Positions 6,809-14,537 of a stretch of 14,596 nucleotides of DNA are shown piece by piece. The DNA lies in NCBI GenBank assembly GCA_964644555.1, contig CAZXWI010000036.1, positions 1 through 14,596 of the forward strand, given 5' to 3'. The notes below the pieces were generated by a model that did no database searches, was not told the origin of the DNA, and saw nothing but the letters and a program-made list of their open reading frames with translations. The position numbers and the translations under genes are program-made. Each line of letters begins with the position of its first letter. Within the stretch, counting starts at the first letter, position 1. The stretch comes from RUG14186 sp964644555 (GTDB lineage Bacteria; Bacillota; Clostridia; Eubacteriales; Anaerofustaceae).

Positions 6809-7456
6809 TTAGATAACTCTTTTTTTATGTAAACTGAAAAGTTTTGCATTATCAAAATTCTCGATATTCTCGCTCAGTGCCTTGATAAGAGTGAACGGAT
6901 TAAGAACCGAGTCATTGTTAAAATTCAATGTGCAGTCTATTTTAAGGAATTTTCCCGAATTTTCTGCATGAAATTCCGATACCATCGGCTTTATGTCAAT
7001 GGTTTTCCATTGTTTTTTCTTATTCATCTTTTGAGTATTTACCGATTCCGAATTTTTGTAGAATTCATTTATAGAATCGGCATCTACTTTGGATTTGCAT
7101 TCGAAAATTATTTCATATTGTGCATATTGAAATAATTTGCTCAGCGCAACTCCCCCCTCGGGCAGTTTTTTTACGCTTTTTATGATAAGCCCCTCCGGAC
7201 ATTGCGGTTTAATCTTTTCGAATACTTCTTCTTCGGATTCGCTCCCCGAAAGCTGCACATCAACATATTCGTCCTCCGATGAGGCATATAGGGGAAGCGG
7301 AGGGGTATAGCTCATAAGAGTATGGGGGTTGAAACCTTGTGAGAACATAAGATCCAAGTTCGCTCTTCTGAATATACGCTGGAACATTCTTTGCATATCA
7401 AGGTGTGAAATATATATGAGGCGTCCGCCTTTGGTGTAATTTATTCTATATTTCAA
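6809..7456 (-). CDS. TIGR03936-type radical-SAM-linked protein (DUF2344)
   Basis: This 215-residue protein matches the DUF2344 / TIGR03936 family, which is almost always next to or fused with the TIGR03960 radical SAM protein; the function is unknown. Recognisable features are the N-terminal 'GGRLIYISHLD' (10-20), 'FSQGFNPH' (38-45) and 'PPLPLYASSEDEYVDV' (52-67), in line with the family. It starts at TTG (7456 on the minus strand), with GGAGG eight bases upstream; the first in-frame ATG is residue 21, inside the conserved block, so TTG is preferred. The start lies within the last codons of the upstream gene (11-base overlap), which implies translational coupling and a stoichiometric partner. 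In some bacteria the two are a single fused chain; here they are separate. Confidence 0.88.
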   Translation of the reverse strand: MKYRINYTKGGRLIYISHLDMQRMFQRIFRRANLDLMFSQGFNPHTLMSYTPPLPLYASSEDEYVDVQLSGSESEEEVFEKIKPQCPEGLIIKSVKKLPEGGVALSKLFQYAQYEIIFECKSKVDADSINEFYKNSESVNTQKMNKKKQWKTIDIKPMVSEFHAENSGKFLKIDCTLNFNNDSVLNPFTLIKALSENIENFDNAKLFSLHKKRVI

Positions 7457-9269
7457 AGTTGCAACCTCCGTATTTCTTGCTTATGCCGCATGATGAGCAT
7501 TTTTCGTAGCAGTTTGGCGTTGTGGCTTCCTGCTGTGCTTTTTTTGCTTCGTTAATTAAAAATTCTTTGTCCACTCCAAGTTCGATGAAGTCCCAAGGCA
7601 AGCTATCATCATAAGTAAAGCTTCTTTGCGCAAACTCATCCATGGTGAGGTCATTTTCGCTGAATGCTTCAAGCCATGCTTCGTAGTTAAAGTGTTCTAT
7701 CCATGAATCGAATTTACAGCCTTTTTGGTATGCCGATAATATGACATCATTAAGCCTTCTGTCTCCTCTGGCAAAAGCACCCTCCAATACGGAGAGATTA
7801 GCTCCGTGGTAACTGAGACGAATATGTTTATTAAAGCTTGGCTTTAATACTTCGTGCTGTTTGCGGCTGAATTCCGAAAGGGAATTTTGAGGTATGAACT
7901 CAAAAGGTGTATGCGGCTTAGGCACAAAGCACGACACACTGACGCTGAGAGATGGAAACTTTGGTTTCAAGTCGAGAGATACATACATATCCTCTATTTT
8001 TTGTACCAATTCTCCTATTGCGCGAATATCGTCATCTGTTTCGTGTGGAAGCCCTATCATAAAGTAAAGCTTAATTTTATGGTATCCGCTTAAAAATGCA
8101 CCTTTAAGCGTGGTCATAATGTCGTTTTCGTCTATGTTTTTGTTGATTATATCCCTCATTCGCTGACTTCCCGCTTCGGGAGCGAATGTAATGGGAACGG
8201 TTCTCGTGGTTTTGAGTTTGTTTGCCATATCAAGGCTGAACGCATCTATTCGAAGCGACGGCAGGCTGGTGGTTACTTTTTTGTCGGAATAATTGTCGCA
8301 CAAATATGTGAGGACTTCTTCGCAGCCTTTGTAGTCGGTGGAGCTGAGAGATGATAATGTTATTTGCTCGTATCCTGTGGAGCGCAATATATTATCGGCT
8401 TGTTTCTTTACGGTTTCTGCCGACTTTTGCCTTACCGGGCGGTATATCATGCCGGCCTGGCAGAATCTGCAACCACGGGGGCAACCGCGCATAACTTCCA
8501 CCGCTGCTCTATCATGCACTATTTCGCTGAATGGCACTATAAAGCTGTCGGGATAGAATGCTTTGTCCATATTTTTTACAAGCACTCTTTTTACTTTTTC
8601 GGGTGCGTTTTTAAGAGATGTTCTTTTGTATGTGCCGTTTTCGTAGGAAACTTCGTATAAACTCGGCACATATACTCCGTTTATTTGAGATGCTTTTTCA
8701 AGAAAAGATTCTCTGTTTTTATCGGATTCGTAGAGTTTAATAAGTTCTGGAAGCACCTCTTCGGCTTCGCCAAGAACCATCAAATCGAAAAATTCGCAAA
8801 AGGGCTCCGGATTTAAGCATACGCATCCACCTGCCATAATGATGGGATCTGTGGCGGTTCTGTCCTTTGATTTAAGCGGAATTTTTGCTAATTCCAGCAT
8901 ATATAAAACCGTTGTTAAGCACATCTCGTATTGCAGAGAGAATCCGATAAAATCAAATTCGTTAAGAGGCTTAAATGTTTCCAAGGCGAAAAGAGGGATA
9001 TCGTATTCTTTAAGAAGCTTTGCCATATCGTTTTGAGGGGCGAATGCTCTTTGGCAATCGACACTGGTAAGTGAATTTAATAAAGAATACAATATTTTCA
9101 TTCCCAAATGGGACATTCCCACATCATATGTATCGGGAAATGCAAGTGCAAAATTAATCGGAGCGCCTTTCATTTTGCAGCTGTTGAGTTCGCCGCCGCA
9201 ATATTGGGCCGGTTTATTGACTTGCATTAATATTTCATTCAAAATTTGATTGGTATTTTCGTACTCCAT
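7446..9269 (-). CDS. TIGR03960-type B12-binding-domain radical SAM protein
   Basis: This 607-residue cytoplasmic enzyme matches the uncharacterised TIGR03960 radical SAM family. The N-terminal third (about 30-190) resembles a cobalamin-binding-type domain, including 'FPDTYDVGMSHLGMKILY' (44-61); no DxHxxG cobalamin-ligand motif is seen there. The radical SAM core begins at about 250 with C263-x3-C267-x2-C270, the three ligands of the SAM-binding [4Fe-4S] cluster. The C-terminus carries an extra cysteine group (C587, C591, C594, C603), which could hold a second cluster or zinc. The family usually travels with DUF2344 and often lies near RNase E/G and ribosomal protein L21/L27 genes; a role in RNA or ribosome maturation has been suggested by context only. 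Here it heads an operon with DUF2344 and an aldo/keto reductase. The start is ATG with AAGGAAG about six bases upstream. Confidence 0.88.
   Translation of the reverse strand: MEYENTNQILNEILMQVNKPAQYCGGELNSCKMKGAPINFALAFPDTYDVGMSHLGMKILYSLLNSLTSVDCQRAFAPQNDMAKLLKEYDIPLFALETFKPLNEFDFIGFSLQYEMCLTTVLYMLELAKIPLKSKDRTATDPIIMAGGCVCLNPEPFCEFFDLMVLGEAEEVLPELIKLYESDKNRESFLEKASQINGVYVPSLYEVSYENGTYKRTSLKNAPEKVKRVLVKNMDKAFYPDSFIVPFSEIVHDRAAVEVMRGCPRGCRFCQAGMIYRPVRQKSAETVKKQADNILRSTGYEQITLSSLSSTDYKGCEEVLTYLCDNYSDKKVTTSLPSLRIDAFSLDMANKLKTTRTVPITFAPEAGSQRMRDIINKNIDENDIMTTLKGAFLSGYHKIKLYFMIGLPHETDDDIRAIGELVQKIEDMYVSLDLKPKFPSLSVSVSCFVPKPHTPFEFIPQNSLSEFSRKQHEVLKPSFNKHIRLSYHGANLSVLEGAFARGDRRLNDVILSAYQKGCKFDSWIEHFNYEAWLEAFSENDLTMDEFAQRSFTYDDSLPWDFIELGVDKEFLINEAKKAQQEATTPNCYEKCSSCGISKKYGGCNFEI
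7465..7469 (-). promoter_or_regulatory. Ribosome site selecting the TTG start of the DUF2344 gene
   Basis: GGAGG on the minus strand lies eight bases before TTG 7456, inside the 3' end of the upstream radical SAM gene. It decides the non-ATG start and explains the 11-base overlap. Confidence 0.75.
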
Positions 9270-9297
9270 GGGTATCTTCCTTTAAAAAAATGTCGGA

Positions 9298-9320
9298 GGT
9301 GAGGTAAATTTAATCTCACC
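9298..9320. other. Hairpin in the leader of the radical SAM operon
   Basis: GGTGAGGT (9298-9305) pairs with ATCTCACC (9313-9320) over 8 bp including one G:T. It lies 28 bases upstream of the radical SAM start on the minus strand; a run of seven T residues on that strand begins about ten bases past the stem. This is too far for a standard terminator. It may be a leader structure or chance. Confidence 0.35.
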
Positions 9321-9350
9321 GCGATTTATTTTATCACAAATTTGCCCGAT

Positions 9351-9379
9351 TTTGTAGTATACTATAAGAGAAATATAAT
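9351..9379 (+). promoter_or_regulatory. Candidate promoter of the rnf operon
   Basis: A perfect TATAAT (9374-9379) lies 45 bases before the rnfC start. The hexamer 17 bases upstream (TTTGTA, 9351-9356) is a weak -35. A second possible -10, TATACT (9358-9363), has no good -35. The assignment rests mainly on the -10 box and on position. Confidence 0.4.
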
Positions 9380-9423
9380 GATGCTTTATGCGTCAAATAT
9401 ATAAATAAAAAACGGAGAAAAAA

Positions 9424-10746
9424 ATGGAGATTAAAAAGGGCACGTTTAAAAAAGGAATTCATCCTCCTTACAACAAACATTTTACCGAAAAACTTCCAAT
9501 CGAAGTAATGCCTTCTCCCAAAGAAGTTATACTTCCCATGAGTATGCACATCGGTGCACCGGCAACACCTGCCGTTGAAGTGGGTCAGTATGTTCATCTG
9601 GGCGAAGTCGTAGGTCGTGCTGCCGGATATGTTTCCGCTAACATTCATGCGAGTGTTTCGGGAACTGTAACTGCGGTTGAGCCAAGGCTCACATCCGGTG
9701 GGAAAAAAGAAATGTGTGTAGTCATCGAGAATGACTTTAAGGATGACACTGCGGGAGCATTCGTTAAGCATGATCCCGAAACAGTAACAGCCGAAGAAAT
9801 TATTCAAATAGTTTCTCAGGCAGGTATCGTCGGTCTCGGCGGTGCTACATTCCCGACAAGCGTTAAGCTTTCACCCTCGGCAGACAGCCACATTGAATAT
9901 GTTATCGTAAACGGTGCGGAATGCGAGCCGTATCTCACAAGCGACCATGCAATCATGCGTGAGCAAGCTGATAAGCTCGTAGGCGGAATGCGTCTTTTGA
10001 AAAAGATATTCGGACTTGATAAAGCTTATATCGGTATCGAAGACAATAAACCCGATGCTATTGCTGCCGTTGCAAACGCAGGAAGCGATGACATCGTAGT
10101 TTACGAACTCGAAACAAAATATCCTCAAGGTTCGGAAAAACATCTCATTACAGCCATCACCGGCAGAGAAGTACCTTCTGGAGCACTTCCGGCTCAGGTA
10201 GGCTGCATAGTATGCAATGCCGCAACCACAATTGCAATATATGAAGCCGTAACCGAAGGAAAACCCATCTACGAAAGAGTAGTGAGCGTAACAGGCAGCG
10301 GCATCAAACAGCCCAAGGTTTTATCATTCAGAATCGGTACATCCGTAAGAGAAATTATTGAATATTGCGGTGGTCTTACGGACGATATCGGCAAAGTAAT
10401 TCTCGGCGGACCGATGATGGGTCCTGCTATTTATAATTTCGATGTTCCGGCAGGCAAGGGAACAAGCGGTATCCTTTGCATGAATGCGATGGAAGCAAAA
10501 ATCGAAGAACCGTCAAATTGCATAAGATGTGCTAAGTGTACAGAAGTTTGCCCGATGGGCCTTATGCCTTTATACCTCGGTTCGTACAGTGAAAAGAGAA
10601 ACTTCGAAAAATGCGACGAATACAGCGTACTCGACTGCATCGAATGCGGTTGCTGCGCATTTACTTGCCCTGCAAGAAGACCTCTTGTTGCGGAAATCAG
10701 ACTTGCAAAACGCGAAGTTCAGGCACTCAGAAAGAAGAGAGGGTAG
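9424..10746 (+). CDS. rnfC: Rnf complex subunit C (NADH/FMN- and Fe-S-binding)
   Basis: This 440-residue peripheral subunit of the ferredoxin:NAD+ oxidoreductase (Rnf) sits on the cytoplasmic face and is the NAD(H)-reacting module. The N-terminus has the RnfC barrel-sandwich segment with 'GIHPPYNKHFT' (11-21). The central part resembles the 51-kDa subunit of Complex I: 'GLGGATFP' (137-144), 'NGAECEPY' (163-170) and 'YPQGSEKHLI' (233-242), expected to bind FMN and NADH. Two ferredoxin motifs follow: C366-x2-C369-x2-C372-x3-C376 and C405-x2-C408-x2-C411-x3-C415. Length is typical of clostridial RnfC, without the long C-terminal extension seen in some proteobacterial forms. The start is ATG after GGAG at 9414-9417. 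It is the first gene of rnfCDGEAB, with ten bases to rnfD. Confidence 0.96.
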   Translation: MEIKKGTFKKGIHPPYNKHFTEKLPIEVMPSPKEVILPMSMHIGAPATPAVEVGQYVHLGEVVGRAAGYVSANIHASVSGTVTAVEPRLTSGGKKEMCVVIENDFKDDTAGAFVKHDPETVTAEEIIQIVSQAGIVGLGGATFPTSVKLSPSADSHIEYVIVNGAECEPYLTSDHAIMREQADKLVGGMRLLKKIFGLDKAYIGIEDNKPDAIAAVANAGSDDIVVYELETKYPQGSEKHLITAITGREVPSGALPAQVGCIVCNAATTIAIYEAVTEGKPIYERVVSVTGSGIKQPKVLSFRIGTSVREIIEYCGGLTDDIGKVILGGPMMGPAIYNFDVPAGKGTSGILCMNAMEAKIEEPSNCIRCAKCTEVCPMGLMPLYLGSYSEKRNFEKCDEYSVLDCIECGCCAFTCPARRPLVAEIRLAKREVQALRKKRG

Positions 10747-10756
10747 TAGATAGTTT

Positions 10757-11725
10757 ATGGAAAATAAATTGATCGTTTCATCATCGCCGCATCTTCGCTC
10801 AGCGATGACGACACAGAAAATAATGTTATATGTTATATTGGCTCTCTTGCCCGCATGTGGTGTAGCTGTTTATGTATTCGGATTAAGAGCGGTTGTTTTA
10901 ATTGCCGTATCGATACTTGCTGCAGTGGCAACAGAGTATCTTATGCAGAAATTAATGCATAAAAAGGTTACGATAAGCGATTTATCCGCAGTCGTAACAG
11001 GTCTTTTGCTTGCATTGAACCTGCCGATTAACGCTCCTGTTTGGCTTGCCGTTATCGGTTCGTTTATAGCAATAGCACTTACAAAGCAGCTTTACGGCGG
11101 ACTCGGACACAACTTCGTTAACCCGGCTTTGGCTGCAAGAGCAATCCTTATGATATCTTGGCCGGCTCACATGGCTGGAAGCGCATATATTCCCGTTGAT
11201 TCAACTGTAAGCGCAACTCCGCTCGTTGCCATAGCTCAGATGACAACCGATGCGGTAACGAGCGCTTCTTCGGCACTTGAGATACCCTCAACAATGGATT
11301 TATTCCTCGGCGTTAACGGTATCTACGGCTGTATAGGTGAAATTTCGGCATTGGCTCTTATTCTCGGTGGATTATTCCTTATTTTCAAGAAAGTAATCAG
11401 TCCGAGAATCCCCGTTGTATATATCGCAACTGTTGCAATTTTCTCATTCTTAGTTAAAGCCGATGTTACATTTGTTTTGGATCAGCTCTTTGCAGGTGGA
11501 CTTATGCTCGGTGCTATCTTTATGGCTACCGACTATGTTACAAGCCCGTCTACTCCTGTAGGCCAGCTGATATATGCCGTAGGATGCGGCGTTATAACTT
11601 GTGTAATTCGTTTCTACGGTGCATATACGGAAGGTGTTTCGTTTGCAATACTTCTTATGAATGTGGCAGCACCGCTTATCGAAAAGTACACTAAAATTAA
11701 AAAATACGGGGCGGTGAAGAAATAA
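10757..11725 (+). CDS. rnfD: Rnf complex membrane subunit D (covalent FMN)
   Basis: This 322-residue integral membrane subunit of Rnf belongs to the NqrB/RnfD family. The N-terminus 'SSSPHLRSAMTTQKIM' (8-23) is the family's cytoplasmic entry, followed by many hydrophobic helices. 'GLGHNFVNPALAARA' (115-129) and 'GVNGIYGCIGE', at about two thirds of the chain, are conserved. The covalent flavin attachment motif is 'STVSATP' with T154 as the expected phosphoester-linked Thr; Ala replaces the Gly of the common S-G-A-T form. Flavinylation requires an ApbE-type transferase, which is not in the window. The ribosome site is weak (GAGAGGG) and expression probably relies on coupling to rnfC. It overlaps rnfG by one base (TAATG). 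Confidence 0.95.
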   Translation: MENKLIVSSSPHLRSAMTTQKIMLYVILALLPACGVAVYVFGLRAVVLIAVSILAAVATEYLMQKLMHKKVTISDLSAVVTGLLLALNLPINAPVWLAVIGSFIAIALTKQLYGGLGHNFVNPALAARAILMISWPAHMAGSAYIPVDSTVSATPLVAIAQMTTDAVTSASSALEIPSTMDLFLGVNGIYGCIGEISALALILGGLFLIFKKVISPRIPVVYIATVAIFSFLVKADVTFVLDQLFAGGLMLGAIFMATDYVTSPSTPVGQLIYAVGCGVITCVIRFYGAYTEGVSFAILLMNVAAPLIEKYTKIKKYGAVKK

Positions 11726-12315
11726 TGAACAGAATTAAACCGGTTATTGTTTTATTGGTTATTTGTATAGTTGCTACCGCCGCTTTAGCATATTTCAACG
11801 AAATAACAAAAGATATTATCGCAGAGCAACAGGCAAGAGCCGAAGTTGAAGCTCTTTTGGAAGTAATGCCCGGTGTTGATACACAGGCTTTATCGGATGA
11901 TGAAGTAGCAGATGCTAAATCAAAAATAACTTTTTCCGACGAAACTCTCGATGCGGTATACAAAGCAACGAAAGACGGTGAATTTGCGGGATACATCGTT
12001 AAAACATCCGCAAAAGGCTATGGTGGAGCTGTTGTGGTTATGACAGGTATTGATAATAACGGTGTTATTACAGGCACAAAAGTCCTCAGCCACAGCGAAA
12101 CCGCAGGACTCGGAGCTAAAGCCGCAGTAAACGGCGAAGGCGCATGGATTAATCAATATGTGGGTAAAACCGCAGGAAATCTCGAAGTCGTAAAAACAGG
12201 CAATGCAGCATCTAGCGAAGTTGACGCCATAACAAGCGCAACAGTAACTTCTAAAGCTGTTACCAGAGCCGTAAATATCGCAGGAAAAGTTTACGAAGTA
12301 TTGGGAGGTATGTAA
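11725..12315 (+). CDS. rnfG: Rnf complex subunit G (covalent FMN)
   Basis: This 196-residue subunit has one N-terminal transmembrane helix (about 6-23) anchoring an extracytoplasmic FMN-binding domain. The FMN-domain core includes 'GYGGAVVVMTGID' (98-110) and 'SHSETAGLG' (122-130). The ApbE target is D167-A-I-T-S-A-T173, where T173 should carry FMN by phosphoester. Together with the RnfD flavin it forms the membrane electron path. Length is normal. The ATG overlaps the rnfD stop codon by one base, so translation is coupled, and rnfE begins two bases after its stop. Confidence 0.95.
   Translation: MNRIKPVIVLLVICIVATAALAYFNEITKDIIAEQQARAEVEALLEVMPGVDTQALSDDEVADAKSKITFSDETLDAVYKATKDGEFAGYIVKTSAKGYGGAVVVMTGIDNNGVITGTKVLSHSETAGLGAKAAVNGEGAWINQYVGKTAGNLEVVKTGNAASSEVDAITSATVTSKAVTRAVNIAGKVYEVLGGM
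12304..12308 (+). promoter_or_regulatory. Ribosome site supporting the GTG start of rnfE
   Basis: GGAGG within the last codons of rnfG lies nine bases before GTG 12318. It supports this non-ATG start and coupled translation. Confidence 0.7.
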
Positions 12316-12317
12316 TC

Positions 12318-12914
12318 GTGAAAAAATTTATTAAAGTATTTACAAACGGTTTGATTGCCGAAAACCCGATTTTCAGACTGCTTCTCGGTATGTGTTCTAC
12401 TTTGGCCTTGTCTACTCAGGCAGTCAACGGTATCGGTATGGGACTTGCAGTTACATTCGTTTTGGTTGGATCCAATGTTATCATTTCTCTTTTGAGAAAA
12501 GTTATTCCCGATACAGTAAGAATCCCTTGCTATGTTGTAATCATCGCAACATTCGTTACGATAGTTCAGTTGGTAATCAAAGCATATTTACCATCGCTTG
12601 ATGCATCAATGGGCGTATTCATTCCGCTTATCGTTGTTAACTGCATCATCTTGGGAAGAGCCGAAGCTTTTGCAAATAAAAATACGGTTCTGCTCTCATT
12701 GGCAGACGGTCTCGGAATGGGCATAGGATATACTATTGCTCTTACATTTATCGGTATTATCAGAGAACTTATCGGTTCTGGAACTGTTTTCGGACTCACT
12801 GTACTCGGTAGCTGGTACGAACCGATGATACTCGTTATTCTTCCTCCGGGAGCATTTATCGTACTCGGTTTGCTCATGGGTGGACTCAATAAACTTCAAG
12901 AAGGCAGGAAATAA
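12318..12914 (+). CDS. rnfE: Rnf complex membrane subunit E
   Basis: This 198-residue protein has about six transmembrane helices and belongs to the RnfA/RnfE/NqrD/NqrE family. 'NGLIAENPIFRLLLGMCSTLA' (10-30) identifies it as RnfE rather than RnfA. Conserved elements include 'VVNCIILGRAEAFA' (105-118), whose Cys (C108) fits the conserved cysteine that, with one in RnfA, holds an intramembrane iron centre. It starts with GTG at 12318; GGAGG at 12304-12308 lies nine bases upstream and there is no nearby alternative ATG. The ribosome site lies inside the end of rnfG. RnfA follows after two bases. Confidence 0.95.
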   Translation: MKKFIKVFTNGLIAENPIFRLLLGMCSTLALSTQAVNGIGMGLAVTFVLVGSNVIISLLRKVIPDTVRIPCYVVIIATFVTIVQLVIKAYLPSLDASMGVFIPLIVVNCIILGRAEAFANKNTVLLSLADGLGMGIGYTIALTFIGIIRELIGSGTVFGLTVLGSWYEPMILVILPPGAFIVLGLLMGGLNKLQEGRK

Positions 12915-12916
12915 AT

Positions 12917-13492
12917 ATGAACACATTTGTATATATACTTATCAGCGCTATTCTTGTAAACAACTATATCACCGCTCAGTTTTTGGGTATTTGTCCTTTC
13001 CTCGGAGTTTCCAAGAAAGTCGATACCGCATTGGGCATGGGTGTTGCCGTAATCTTTGTTATGACAATAGCAAGTGCGGTTTCATACATCCTTCAGGTAT
13101 ATATTCTTGATAGATTCAACCTCGGATATTTGCAAACACTTTCATTTATCCTTTTGATTGCAGCATTGGTTCAGTTTGTTGAAATGGTTATCAAGAAAAT
13201 AAGCCCGTCGCTTTATCAGGCATTGGGTGTATATCTGCCGCTTATTACCACAAACTGTGCTGTTTTGGGTGTTGCAATCTTAAATATCGACAGCGGTTAC
13301 AACTTGCTTGAATCCGTTGTAAACGGCGCCGCTTCGGCTATGGGTTTCACCCTTGCAATAGTATTGTTTGCAGGTATCAGAGAAAGACTCGAAATGTCGG
13401 ACATCCCCAAACCAATGCAGGGTTTCCCAATCGCTTTGGTTTCGGCAGGTTTGATGGCTGTTGCATTCTTGGGCTTCTCGGGTCTTATATAG
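12917..13492 (+). CDS. rnfA: Rnf complex membrane subunit A
   Basis: This 191-residue protein has about six transmembrane helices and is the RnfA partner of RnfE; the two pack as inverted-topology homologs. 'NNYITAQFLGICPFLGVSKKVDTALGMG' near residues 15-42 is the RnfA signature and contains the conserved Cys of the first half. 'LGVYLPLITTNCAVLGVAI' around 102-120 contains the second, matching the equivalent block in RnfE. Length is normal for the family. AGGA eight bases before the ATG serves as ribosome site. Sixteen bases separate it from rnfB. Confidence 0.95.
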   Translation: MNTFVYILISAILVNNYITAQFLGICPFLGVSKKVDTALGMGVAVIFVMTIASAVSYILQVYILDRFNLGYLQTLSFILLIAALVQFVEMVIKKISPSLYQALGVYLPLITTNCAVLGVAILNIDSGYNLLESVVNGAASAMGFTLAIVLFAGIRERLEMSDIPKPMQGFPIALVSAGLMAVAFLGFSGLI

Positions 13493-13508
13493 GAAAGGGG
13501 AATGAACA

Positions 13509-14492
13509 ATGTTAAATAGTATATTGATTGCATGCGGTATTATGGCCGCTTTGGCATTGATATTCGGTATTATCCTTGTCATTGCCGAAAAAGTTTTCGC
13601 TGTAGAACAGGATCCGAGAATTGTCGCTGTAAGAGAAGCTCTTCCGGGAGCTAACTGCGGCGGATGCGGTAAAGCAGGATGCGATGCTATGGCAGAAGCC
13701 ATAGTAAACGGTGATGCACCTTTAAACGGCTGCCCTGTAGGCGGAGCCGATGCAGCTGCAAAAATTGCGGAAATTTTGGGTATGGAAGCAGGCAACATGG
13801 AAAAACAGGTTGCTTTTGTAGGCTGCCATGCTTGTAAAGAAGATTGCGAATATAAATTCACATATTACGGTGAAGCTGACTGCGTACAGGCAGCTAATTA
13901 CCAAAACGGACCGAAAGCTTGCGAAAACGGCTGTCTCGGATACGGCACTTGCGTTAAAGTATGTCAATTCGACGCAATTAAAATAAATGAAAAGGGTGTT
14001 GCTGAAGTAGACCCCGAAAAATGTACTTCATGCGGTGCTTGCGTGGCAGTATGTCCTAAGGGATTGATCAAATTGACACCTTACAAAAAGAGAGTTGCCA
14101 TTGCTTGCTCAAATCAGAACAAAGGCAAAGAAGTTAAAGCAGTTTGCAAATCGGGCTGTATAGGTTGCGGAATTTGCGAAAAGAACTGTCCGTTTGAAGC
14201 AGTTAAGATTAACAAAGAAACCAATCTCCCCGAATTCGATTACGAAAAATGCCGTGGATGCATGGTTTGCGCACAGAAATGTCCGCAGAATTGCATCGAG
14301 ATGCTCGGTGAAGTAAAGAAAGCTGAAATCCTCGAAGAAAACTGCATAGGCTGCGGCGCTTGCAAGAAGAATTGCCCTGCCGAAGCTATCGAGGGTGAAC
14401 TCAAACAAGTTCACAAAGTAGACCCCGAAAAATGTATCGGATGCGGAATCTGCTTTGAAAAATGTAAAAAAGATGCTGTTAAAATGAACTAG
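13509..14492 (+). CDS. rnfB: Rnf complex subunit B, polyferredoxin (ferredoxin entry)
   Basis: This 327-residue subunit receives electrons from ferredoxin. One N-terminal helix (about 4-26) anchors it. Next is a 4Fe-4S domain with C50-x2-C53-x4-C58-x16-C75 ('NCGGCGKAGC'). A middle segment holds C106, C109, C113 and C125. Six further cysteine quartets follow: 138/142/148/152, 172/175/178/182, 217/220/223/227, 248/251/254/258, 279/282/285/289 and 309/312/315/319. The last five are classic C-x2-C-x2-C-x3-C ferredoxin motifs. Counting the N-terminal set, at least seven clusters are possible. This is the long acetogen/clostridial form; proteobacterial RnfB is much shorter, with about three clusters. 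The ATG at 13509 has AGGAAAGGGG upstream; another ATG at 13502 is out of frame and closes at once. It is the last gene of the operon, 18 bases before a terminator. Confidence 0.95.
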   Translation: MLNSILIACGIMAALALIFGIILVIAEKVFAVEQDPRIVAVREALPGANCGGCGKAGCDAMAEAIVNGDAPLNGCPVGGADAAAKIAEILGMEAGNMEKQVAFVGCHACKEDCEYKFTYYGEADCVQAANYQNGPKACENGCLGYGTCVKVCQFDAIKINEKGVAEVDPEKCTSCGACVAVCPKGLIKLTPYKKRVAIACSNQNKGKEVKAVCKSGCIGCGICEKNCPFEAVKINKETNLPEFDYEKCRGCMVCAQKCPQNCIEMLGEVKKAEILEENCIGCGACKKNCPAEAIEGELKQVHKVDPEKCIGCGICFEKCKKDAVKMN

Positions 14493-14510
14493 TATCTAAT
14501 TAATAATCTG

Positions 14511-14537
14511 AAACCGCAGGGCAACCTGCGGTTTTTT
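14511..14537 (+). terminator. Intrinsic terminator of the rnf operon
   Basis: AAACCGCAGG (14511-14520) and CCTGCGGTTT (14525-14534) form a perfect 10-bp stem around a GCAA tetraloop, followed by a T run to 14537. It closes the rnfCDGEAB transcript. The remaining 59 bases are AT-rich and show no recognisable feature. Confidence 0.93.

Noticed and set aside
9334..9807. Minus-strand open frame of 157 codons over the start of rnfC.
   Set aside because: It lies opposite a clear rnfC, its product is rich in Phe and Cys with no family resemblance, and it has no ribosome site that I can see.
13280..13861. Minus-strand open frame of 193 codons over rnfA and rnfB.
   Set aside because: It is a shadow frame opposite two well-recognised genes, with a low-complexity translation.
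9424..14492. Na+-translocating NADH:quinone reductase (Nqr) instead of Rnf.
   Set aside because: The RnfC and RnfB ferredoxin subunits are present, there are no NqrA or NqrF homologs, and the C-D-G-E-A-B order is that of Rnf. Whether the pumped ion is Na+ or H+ cannot be read from the sequence.
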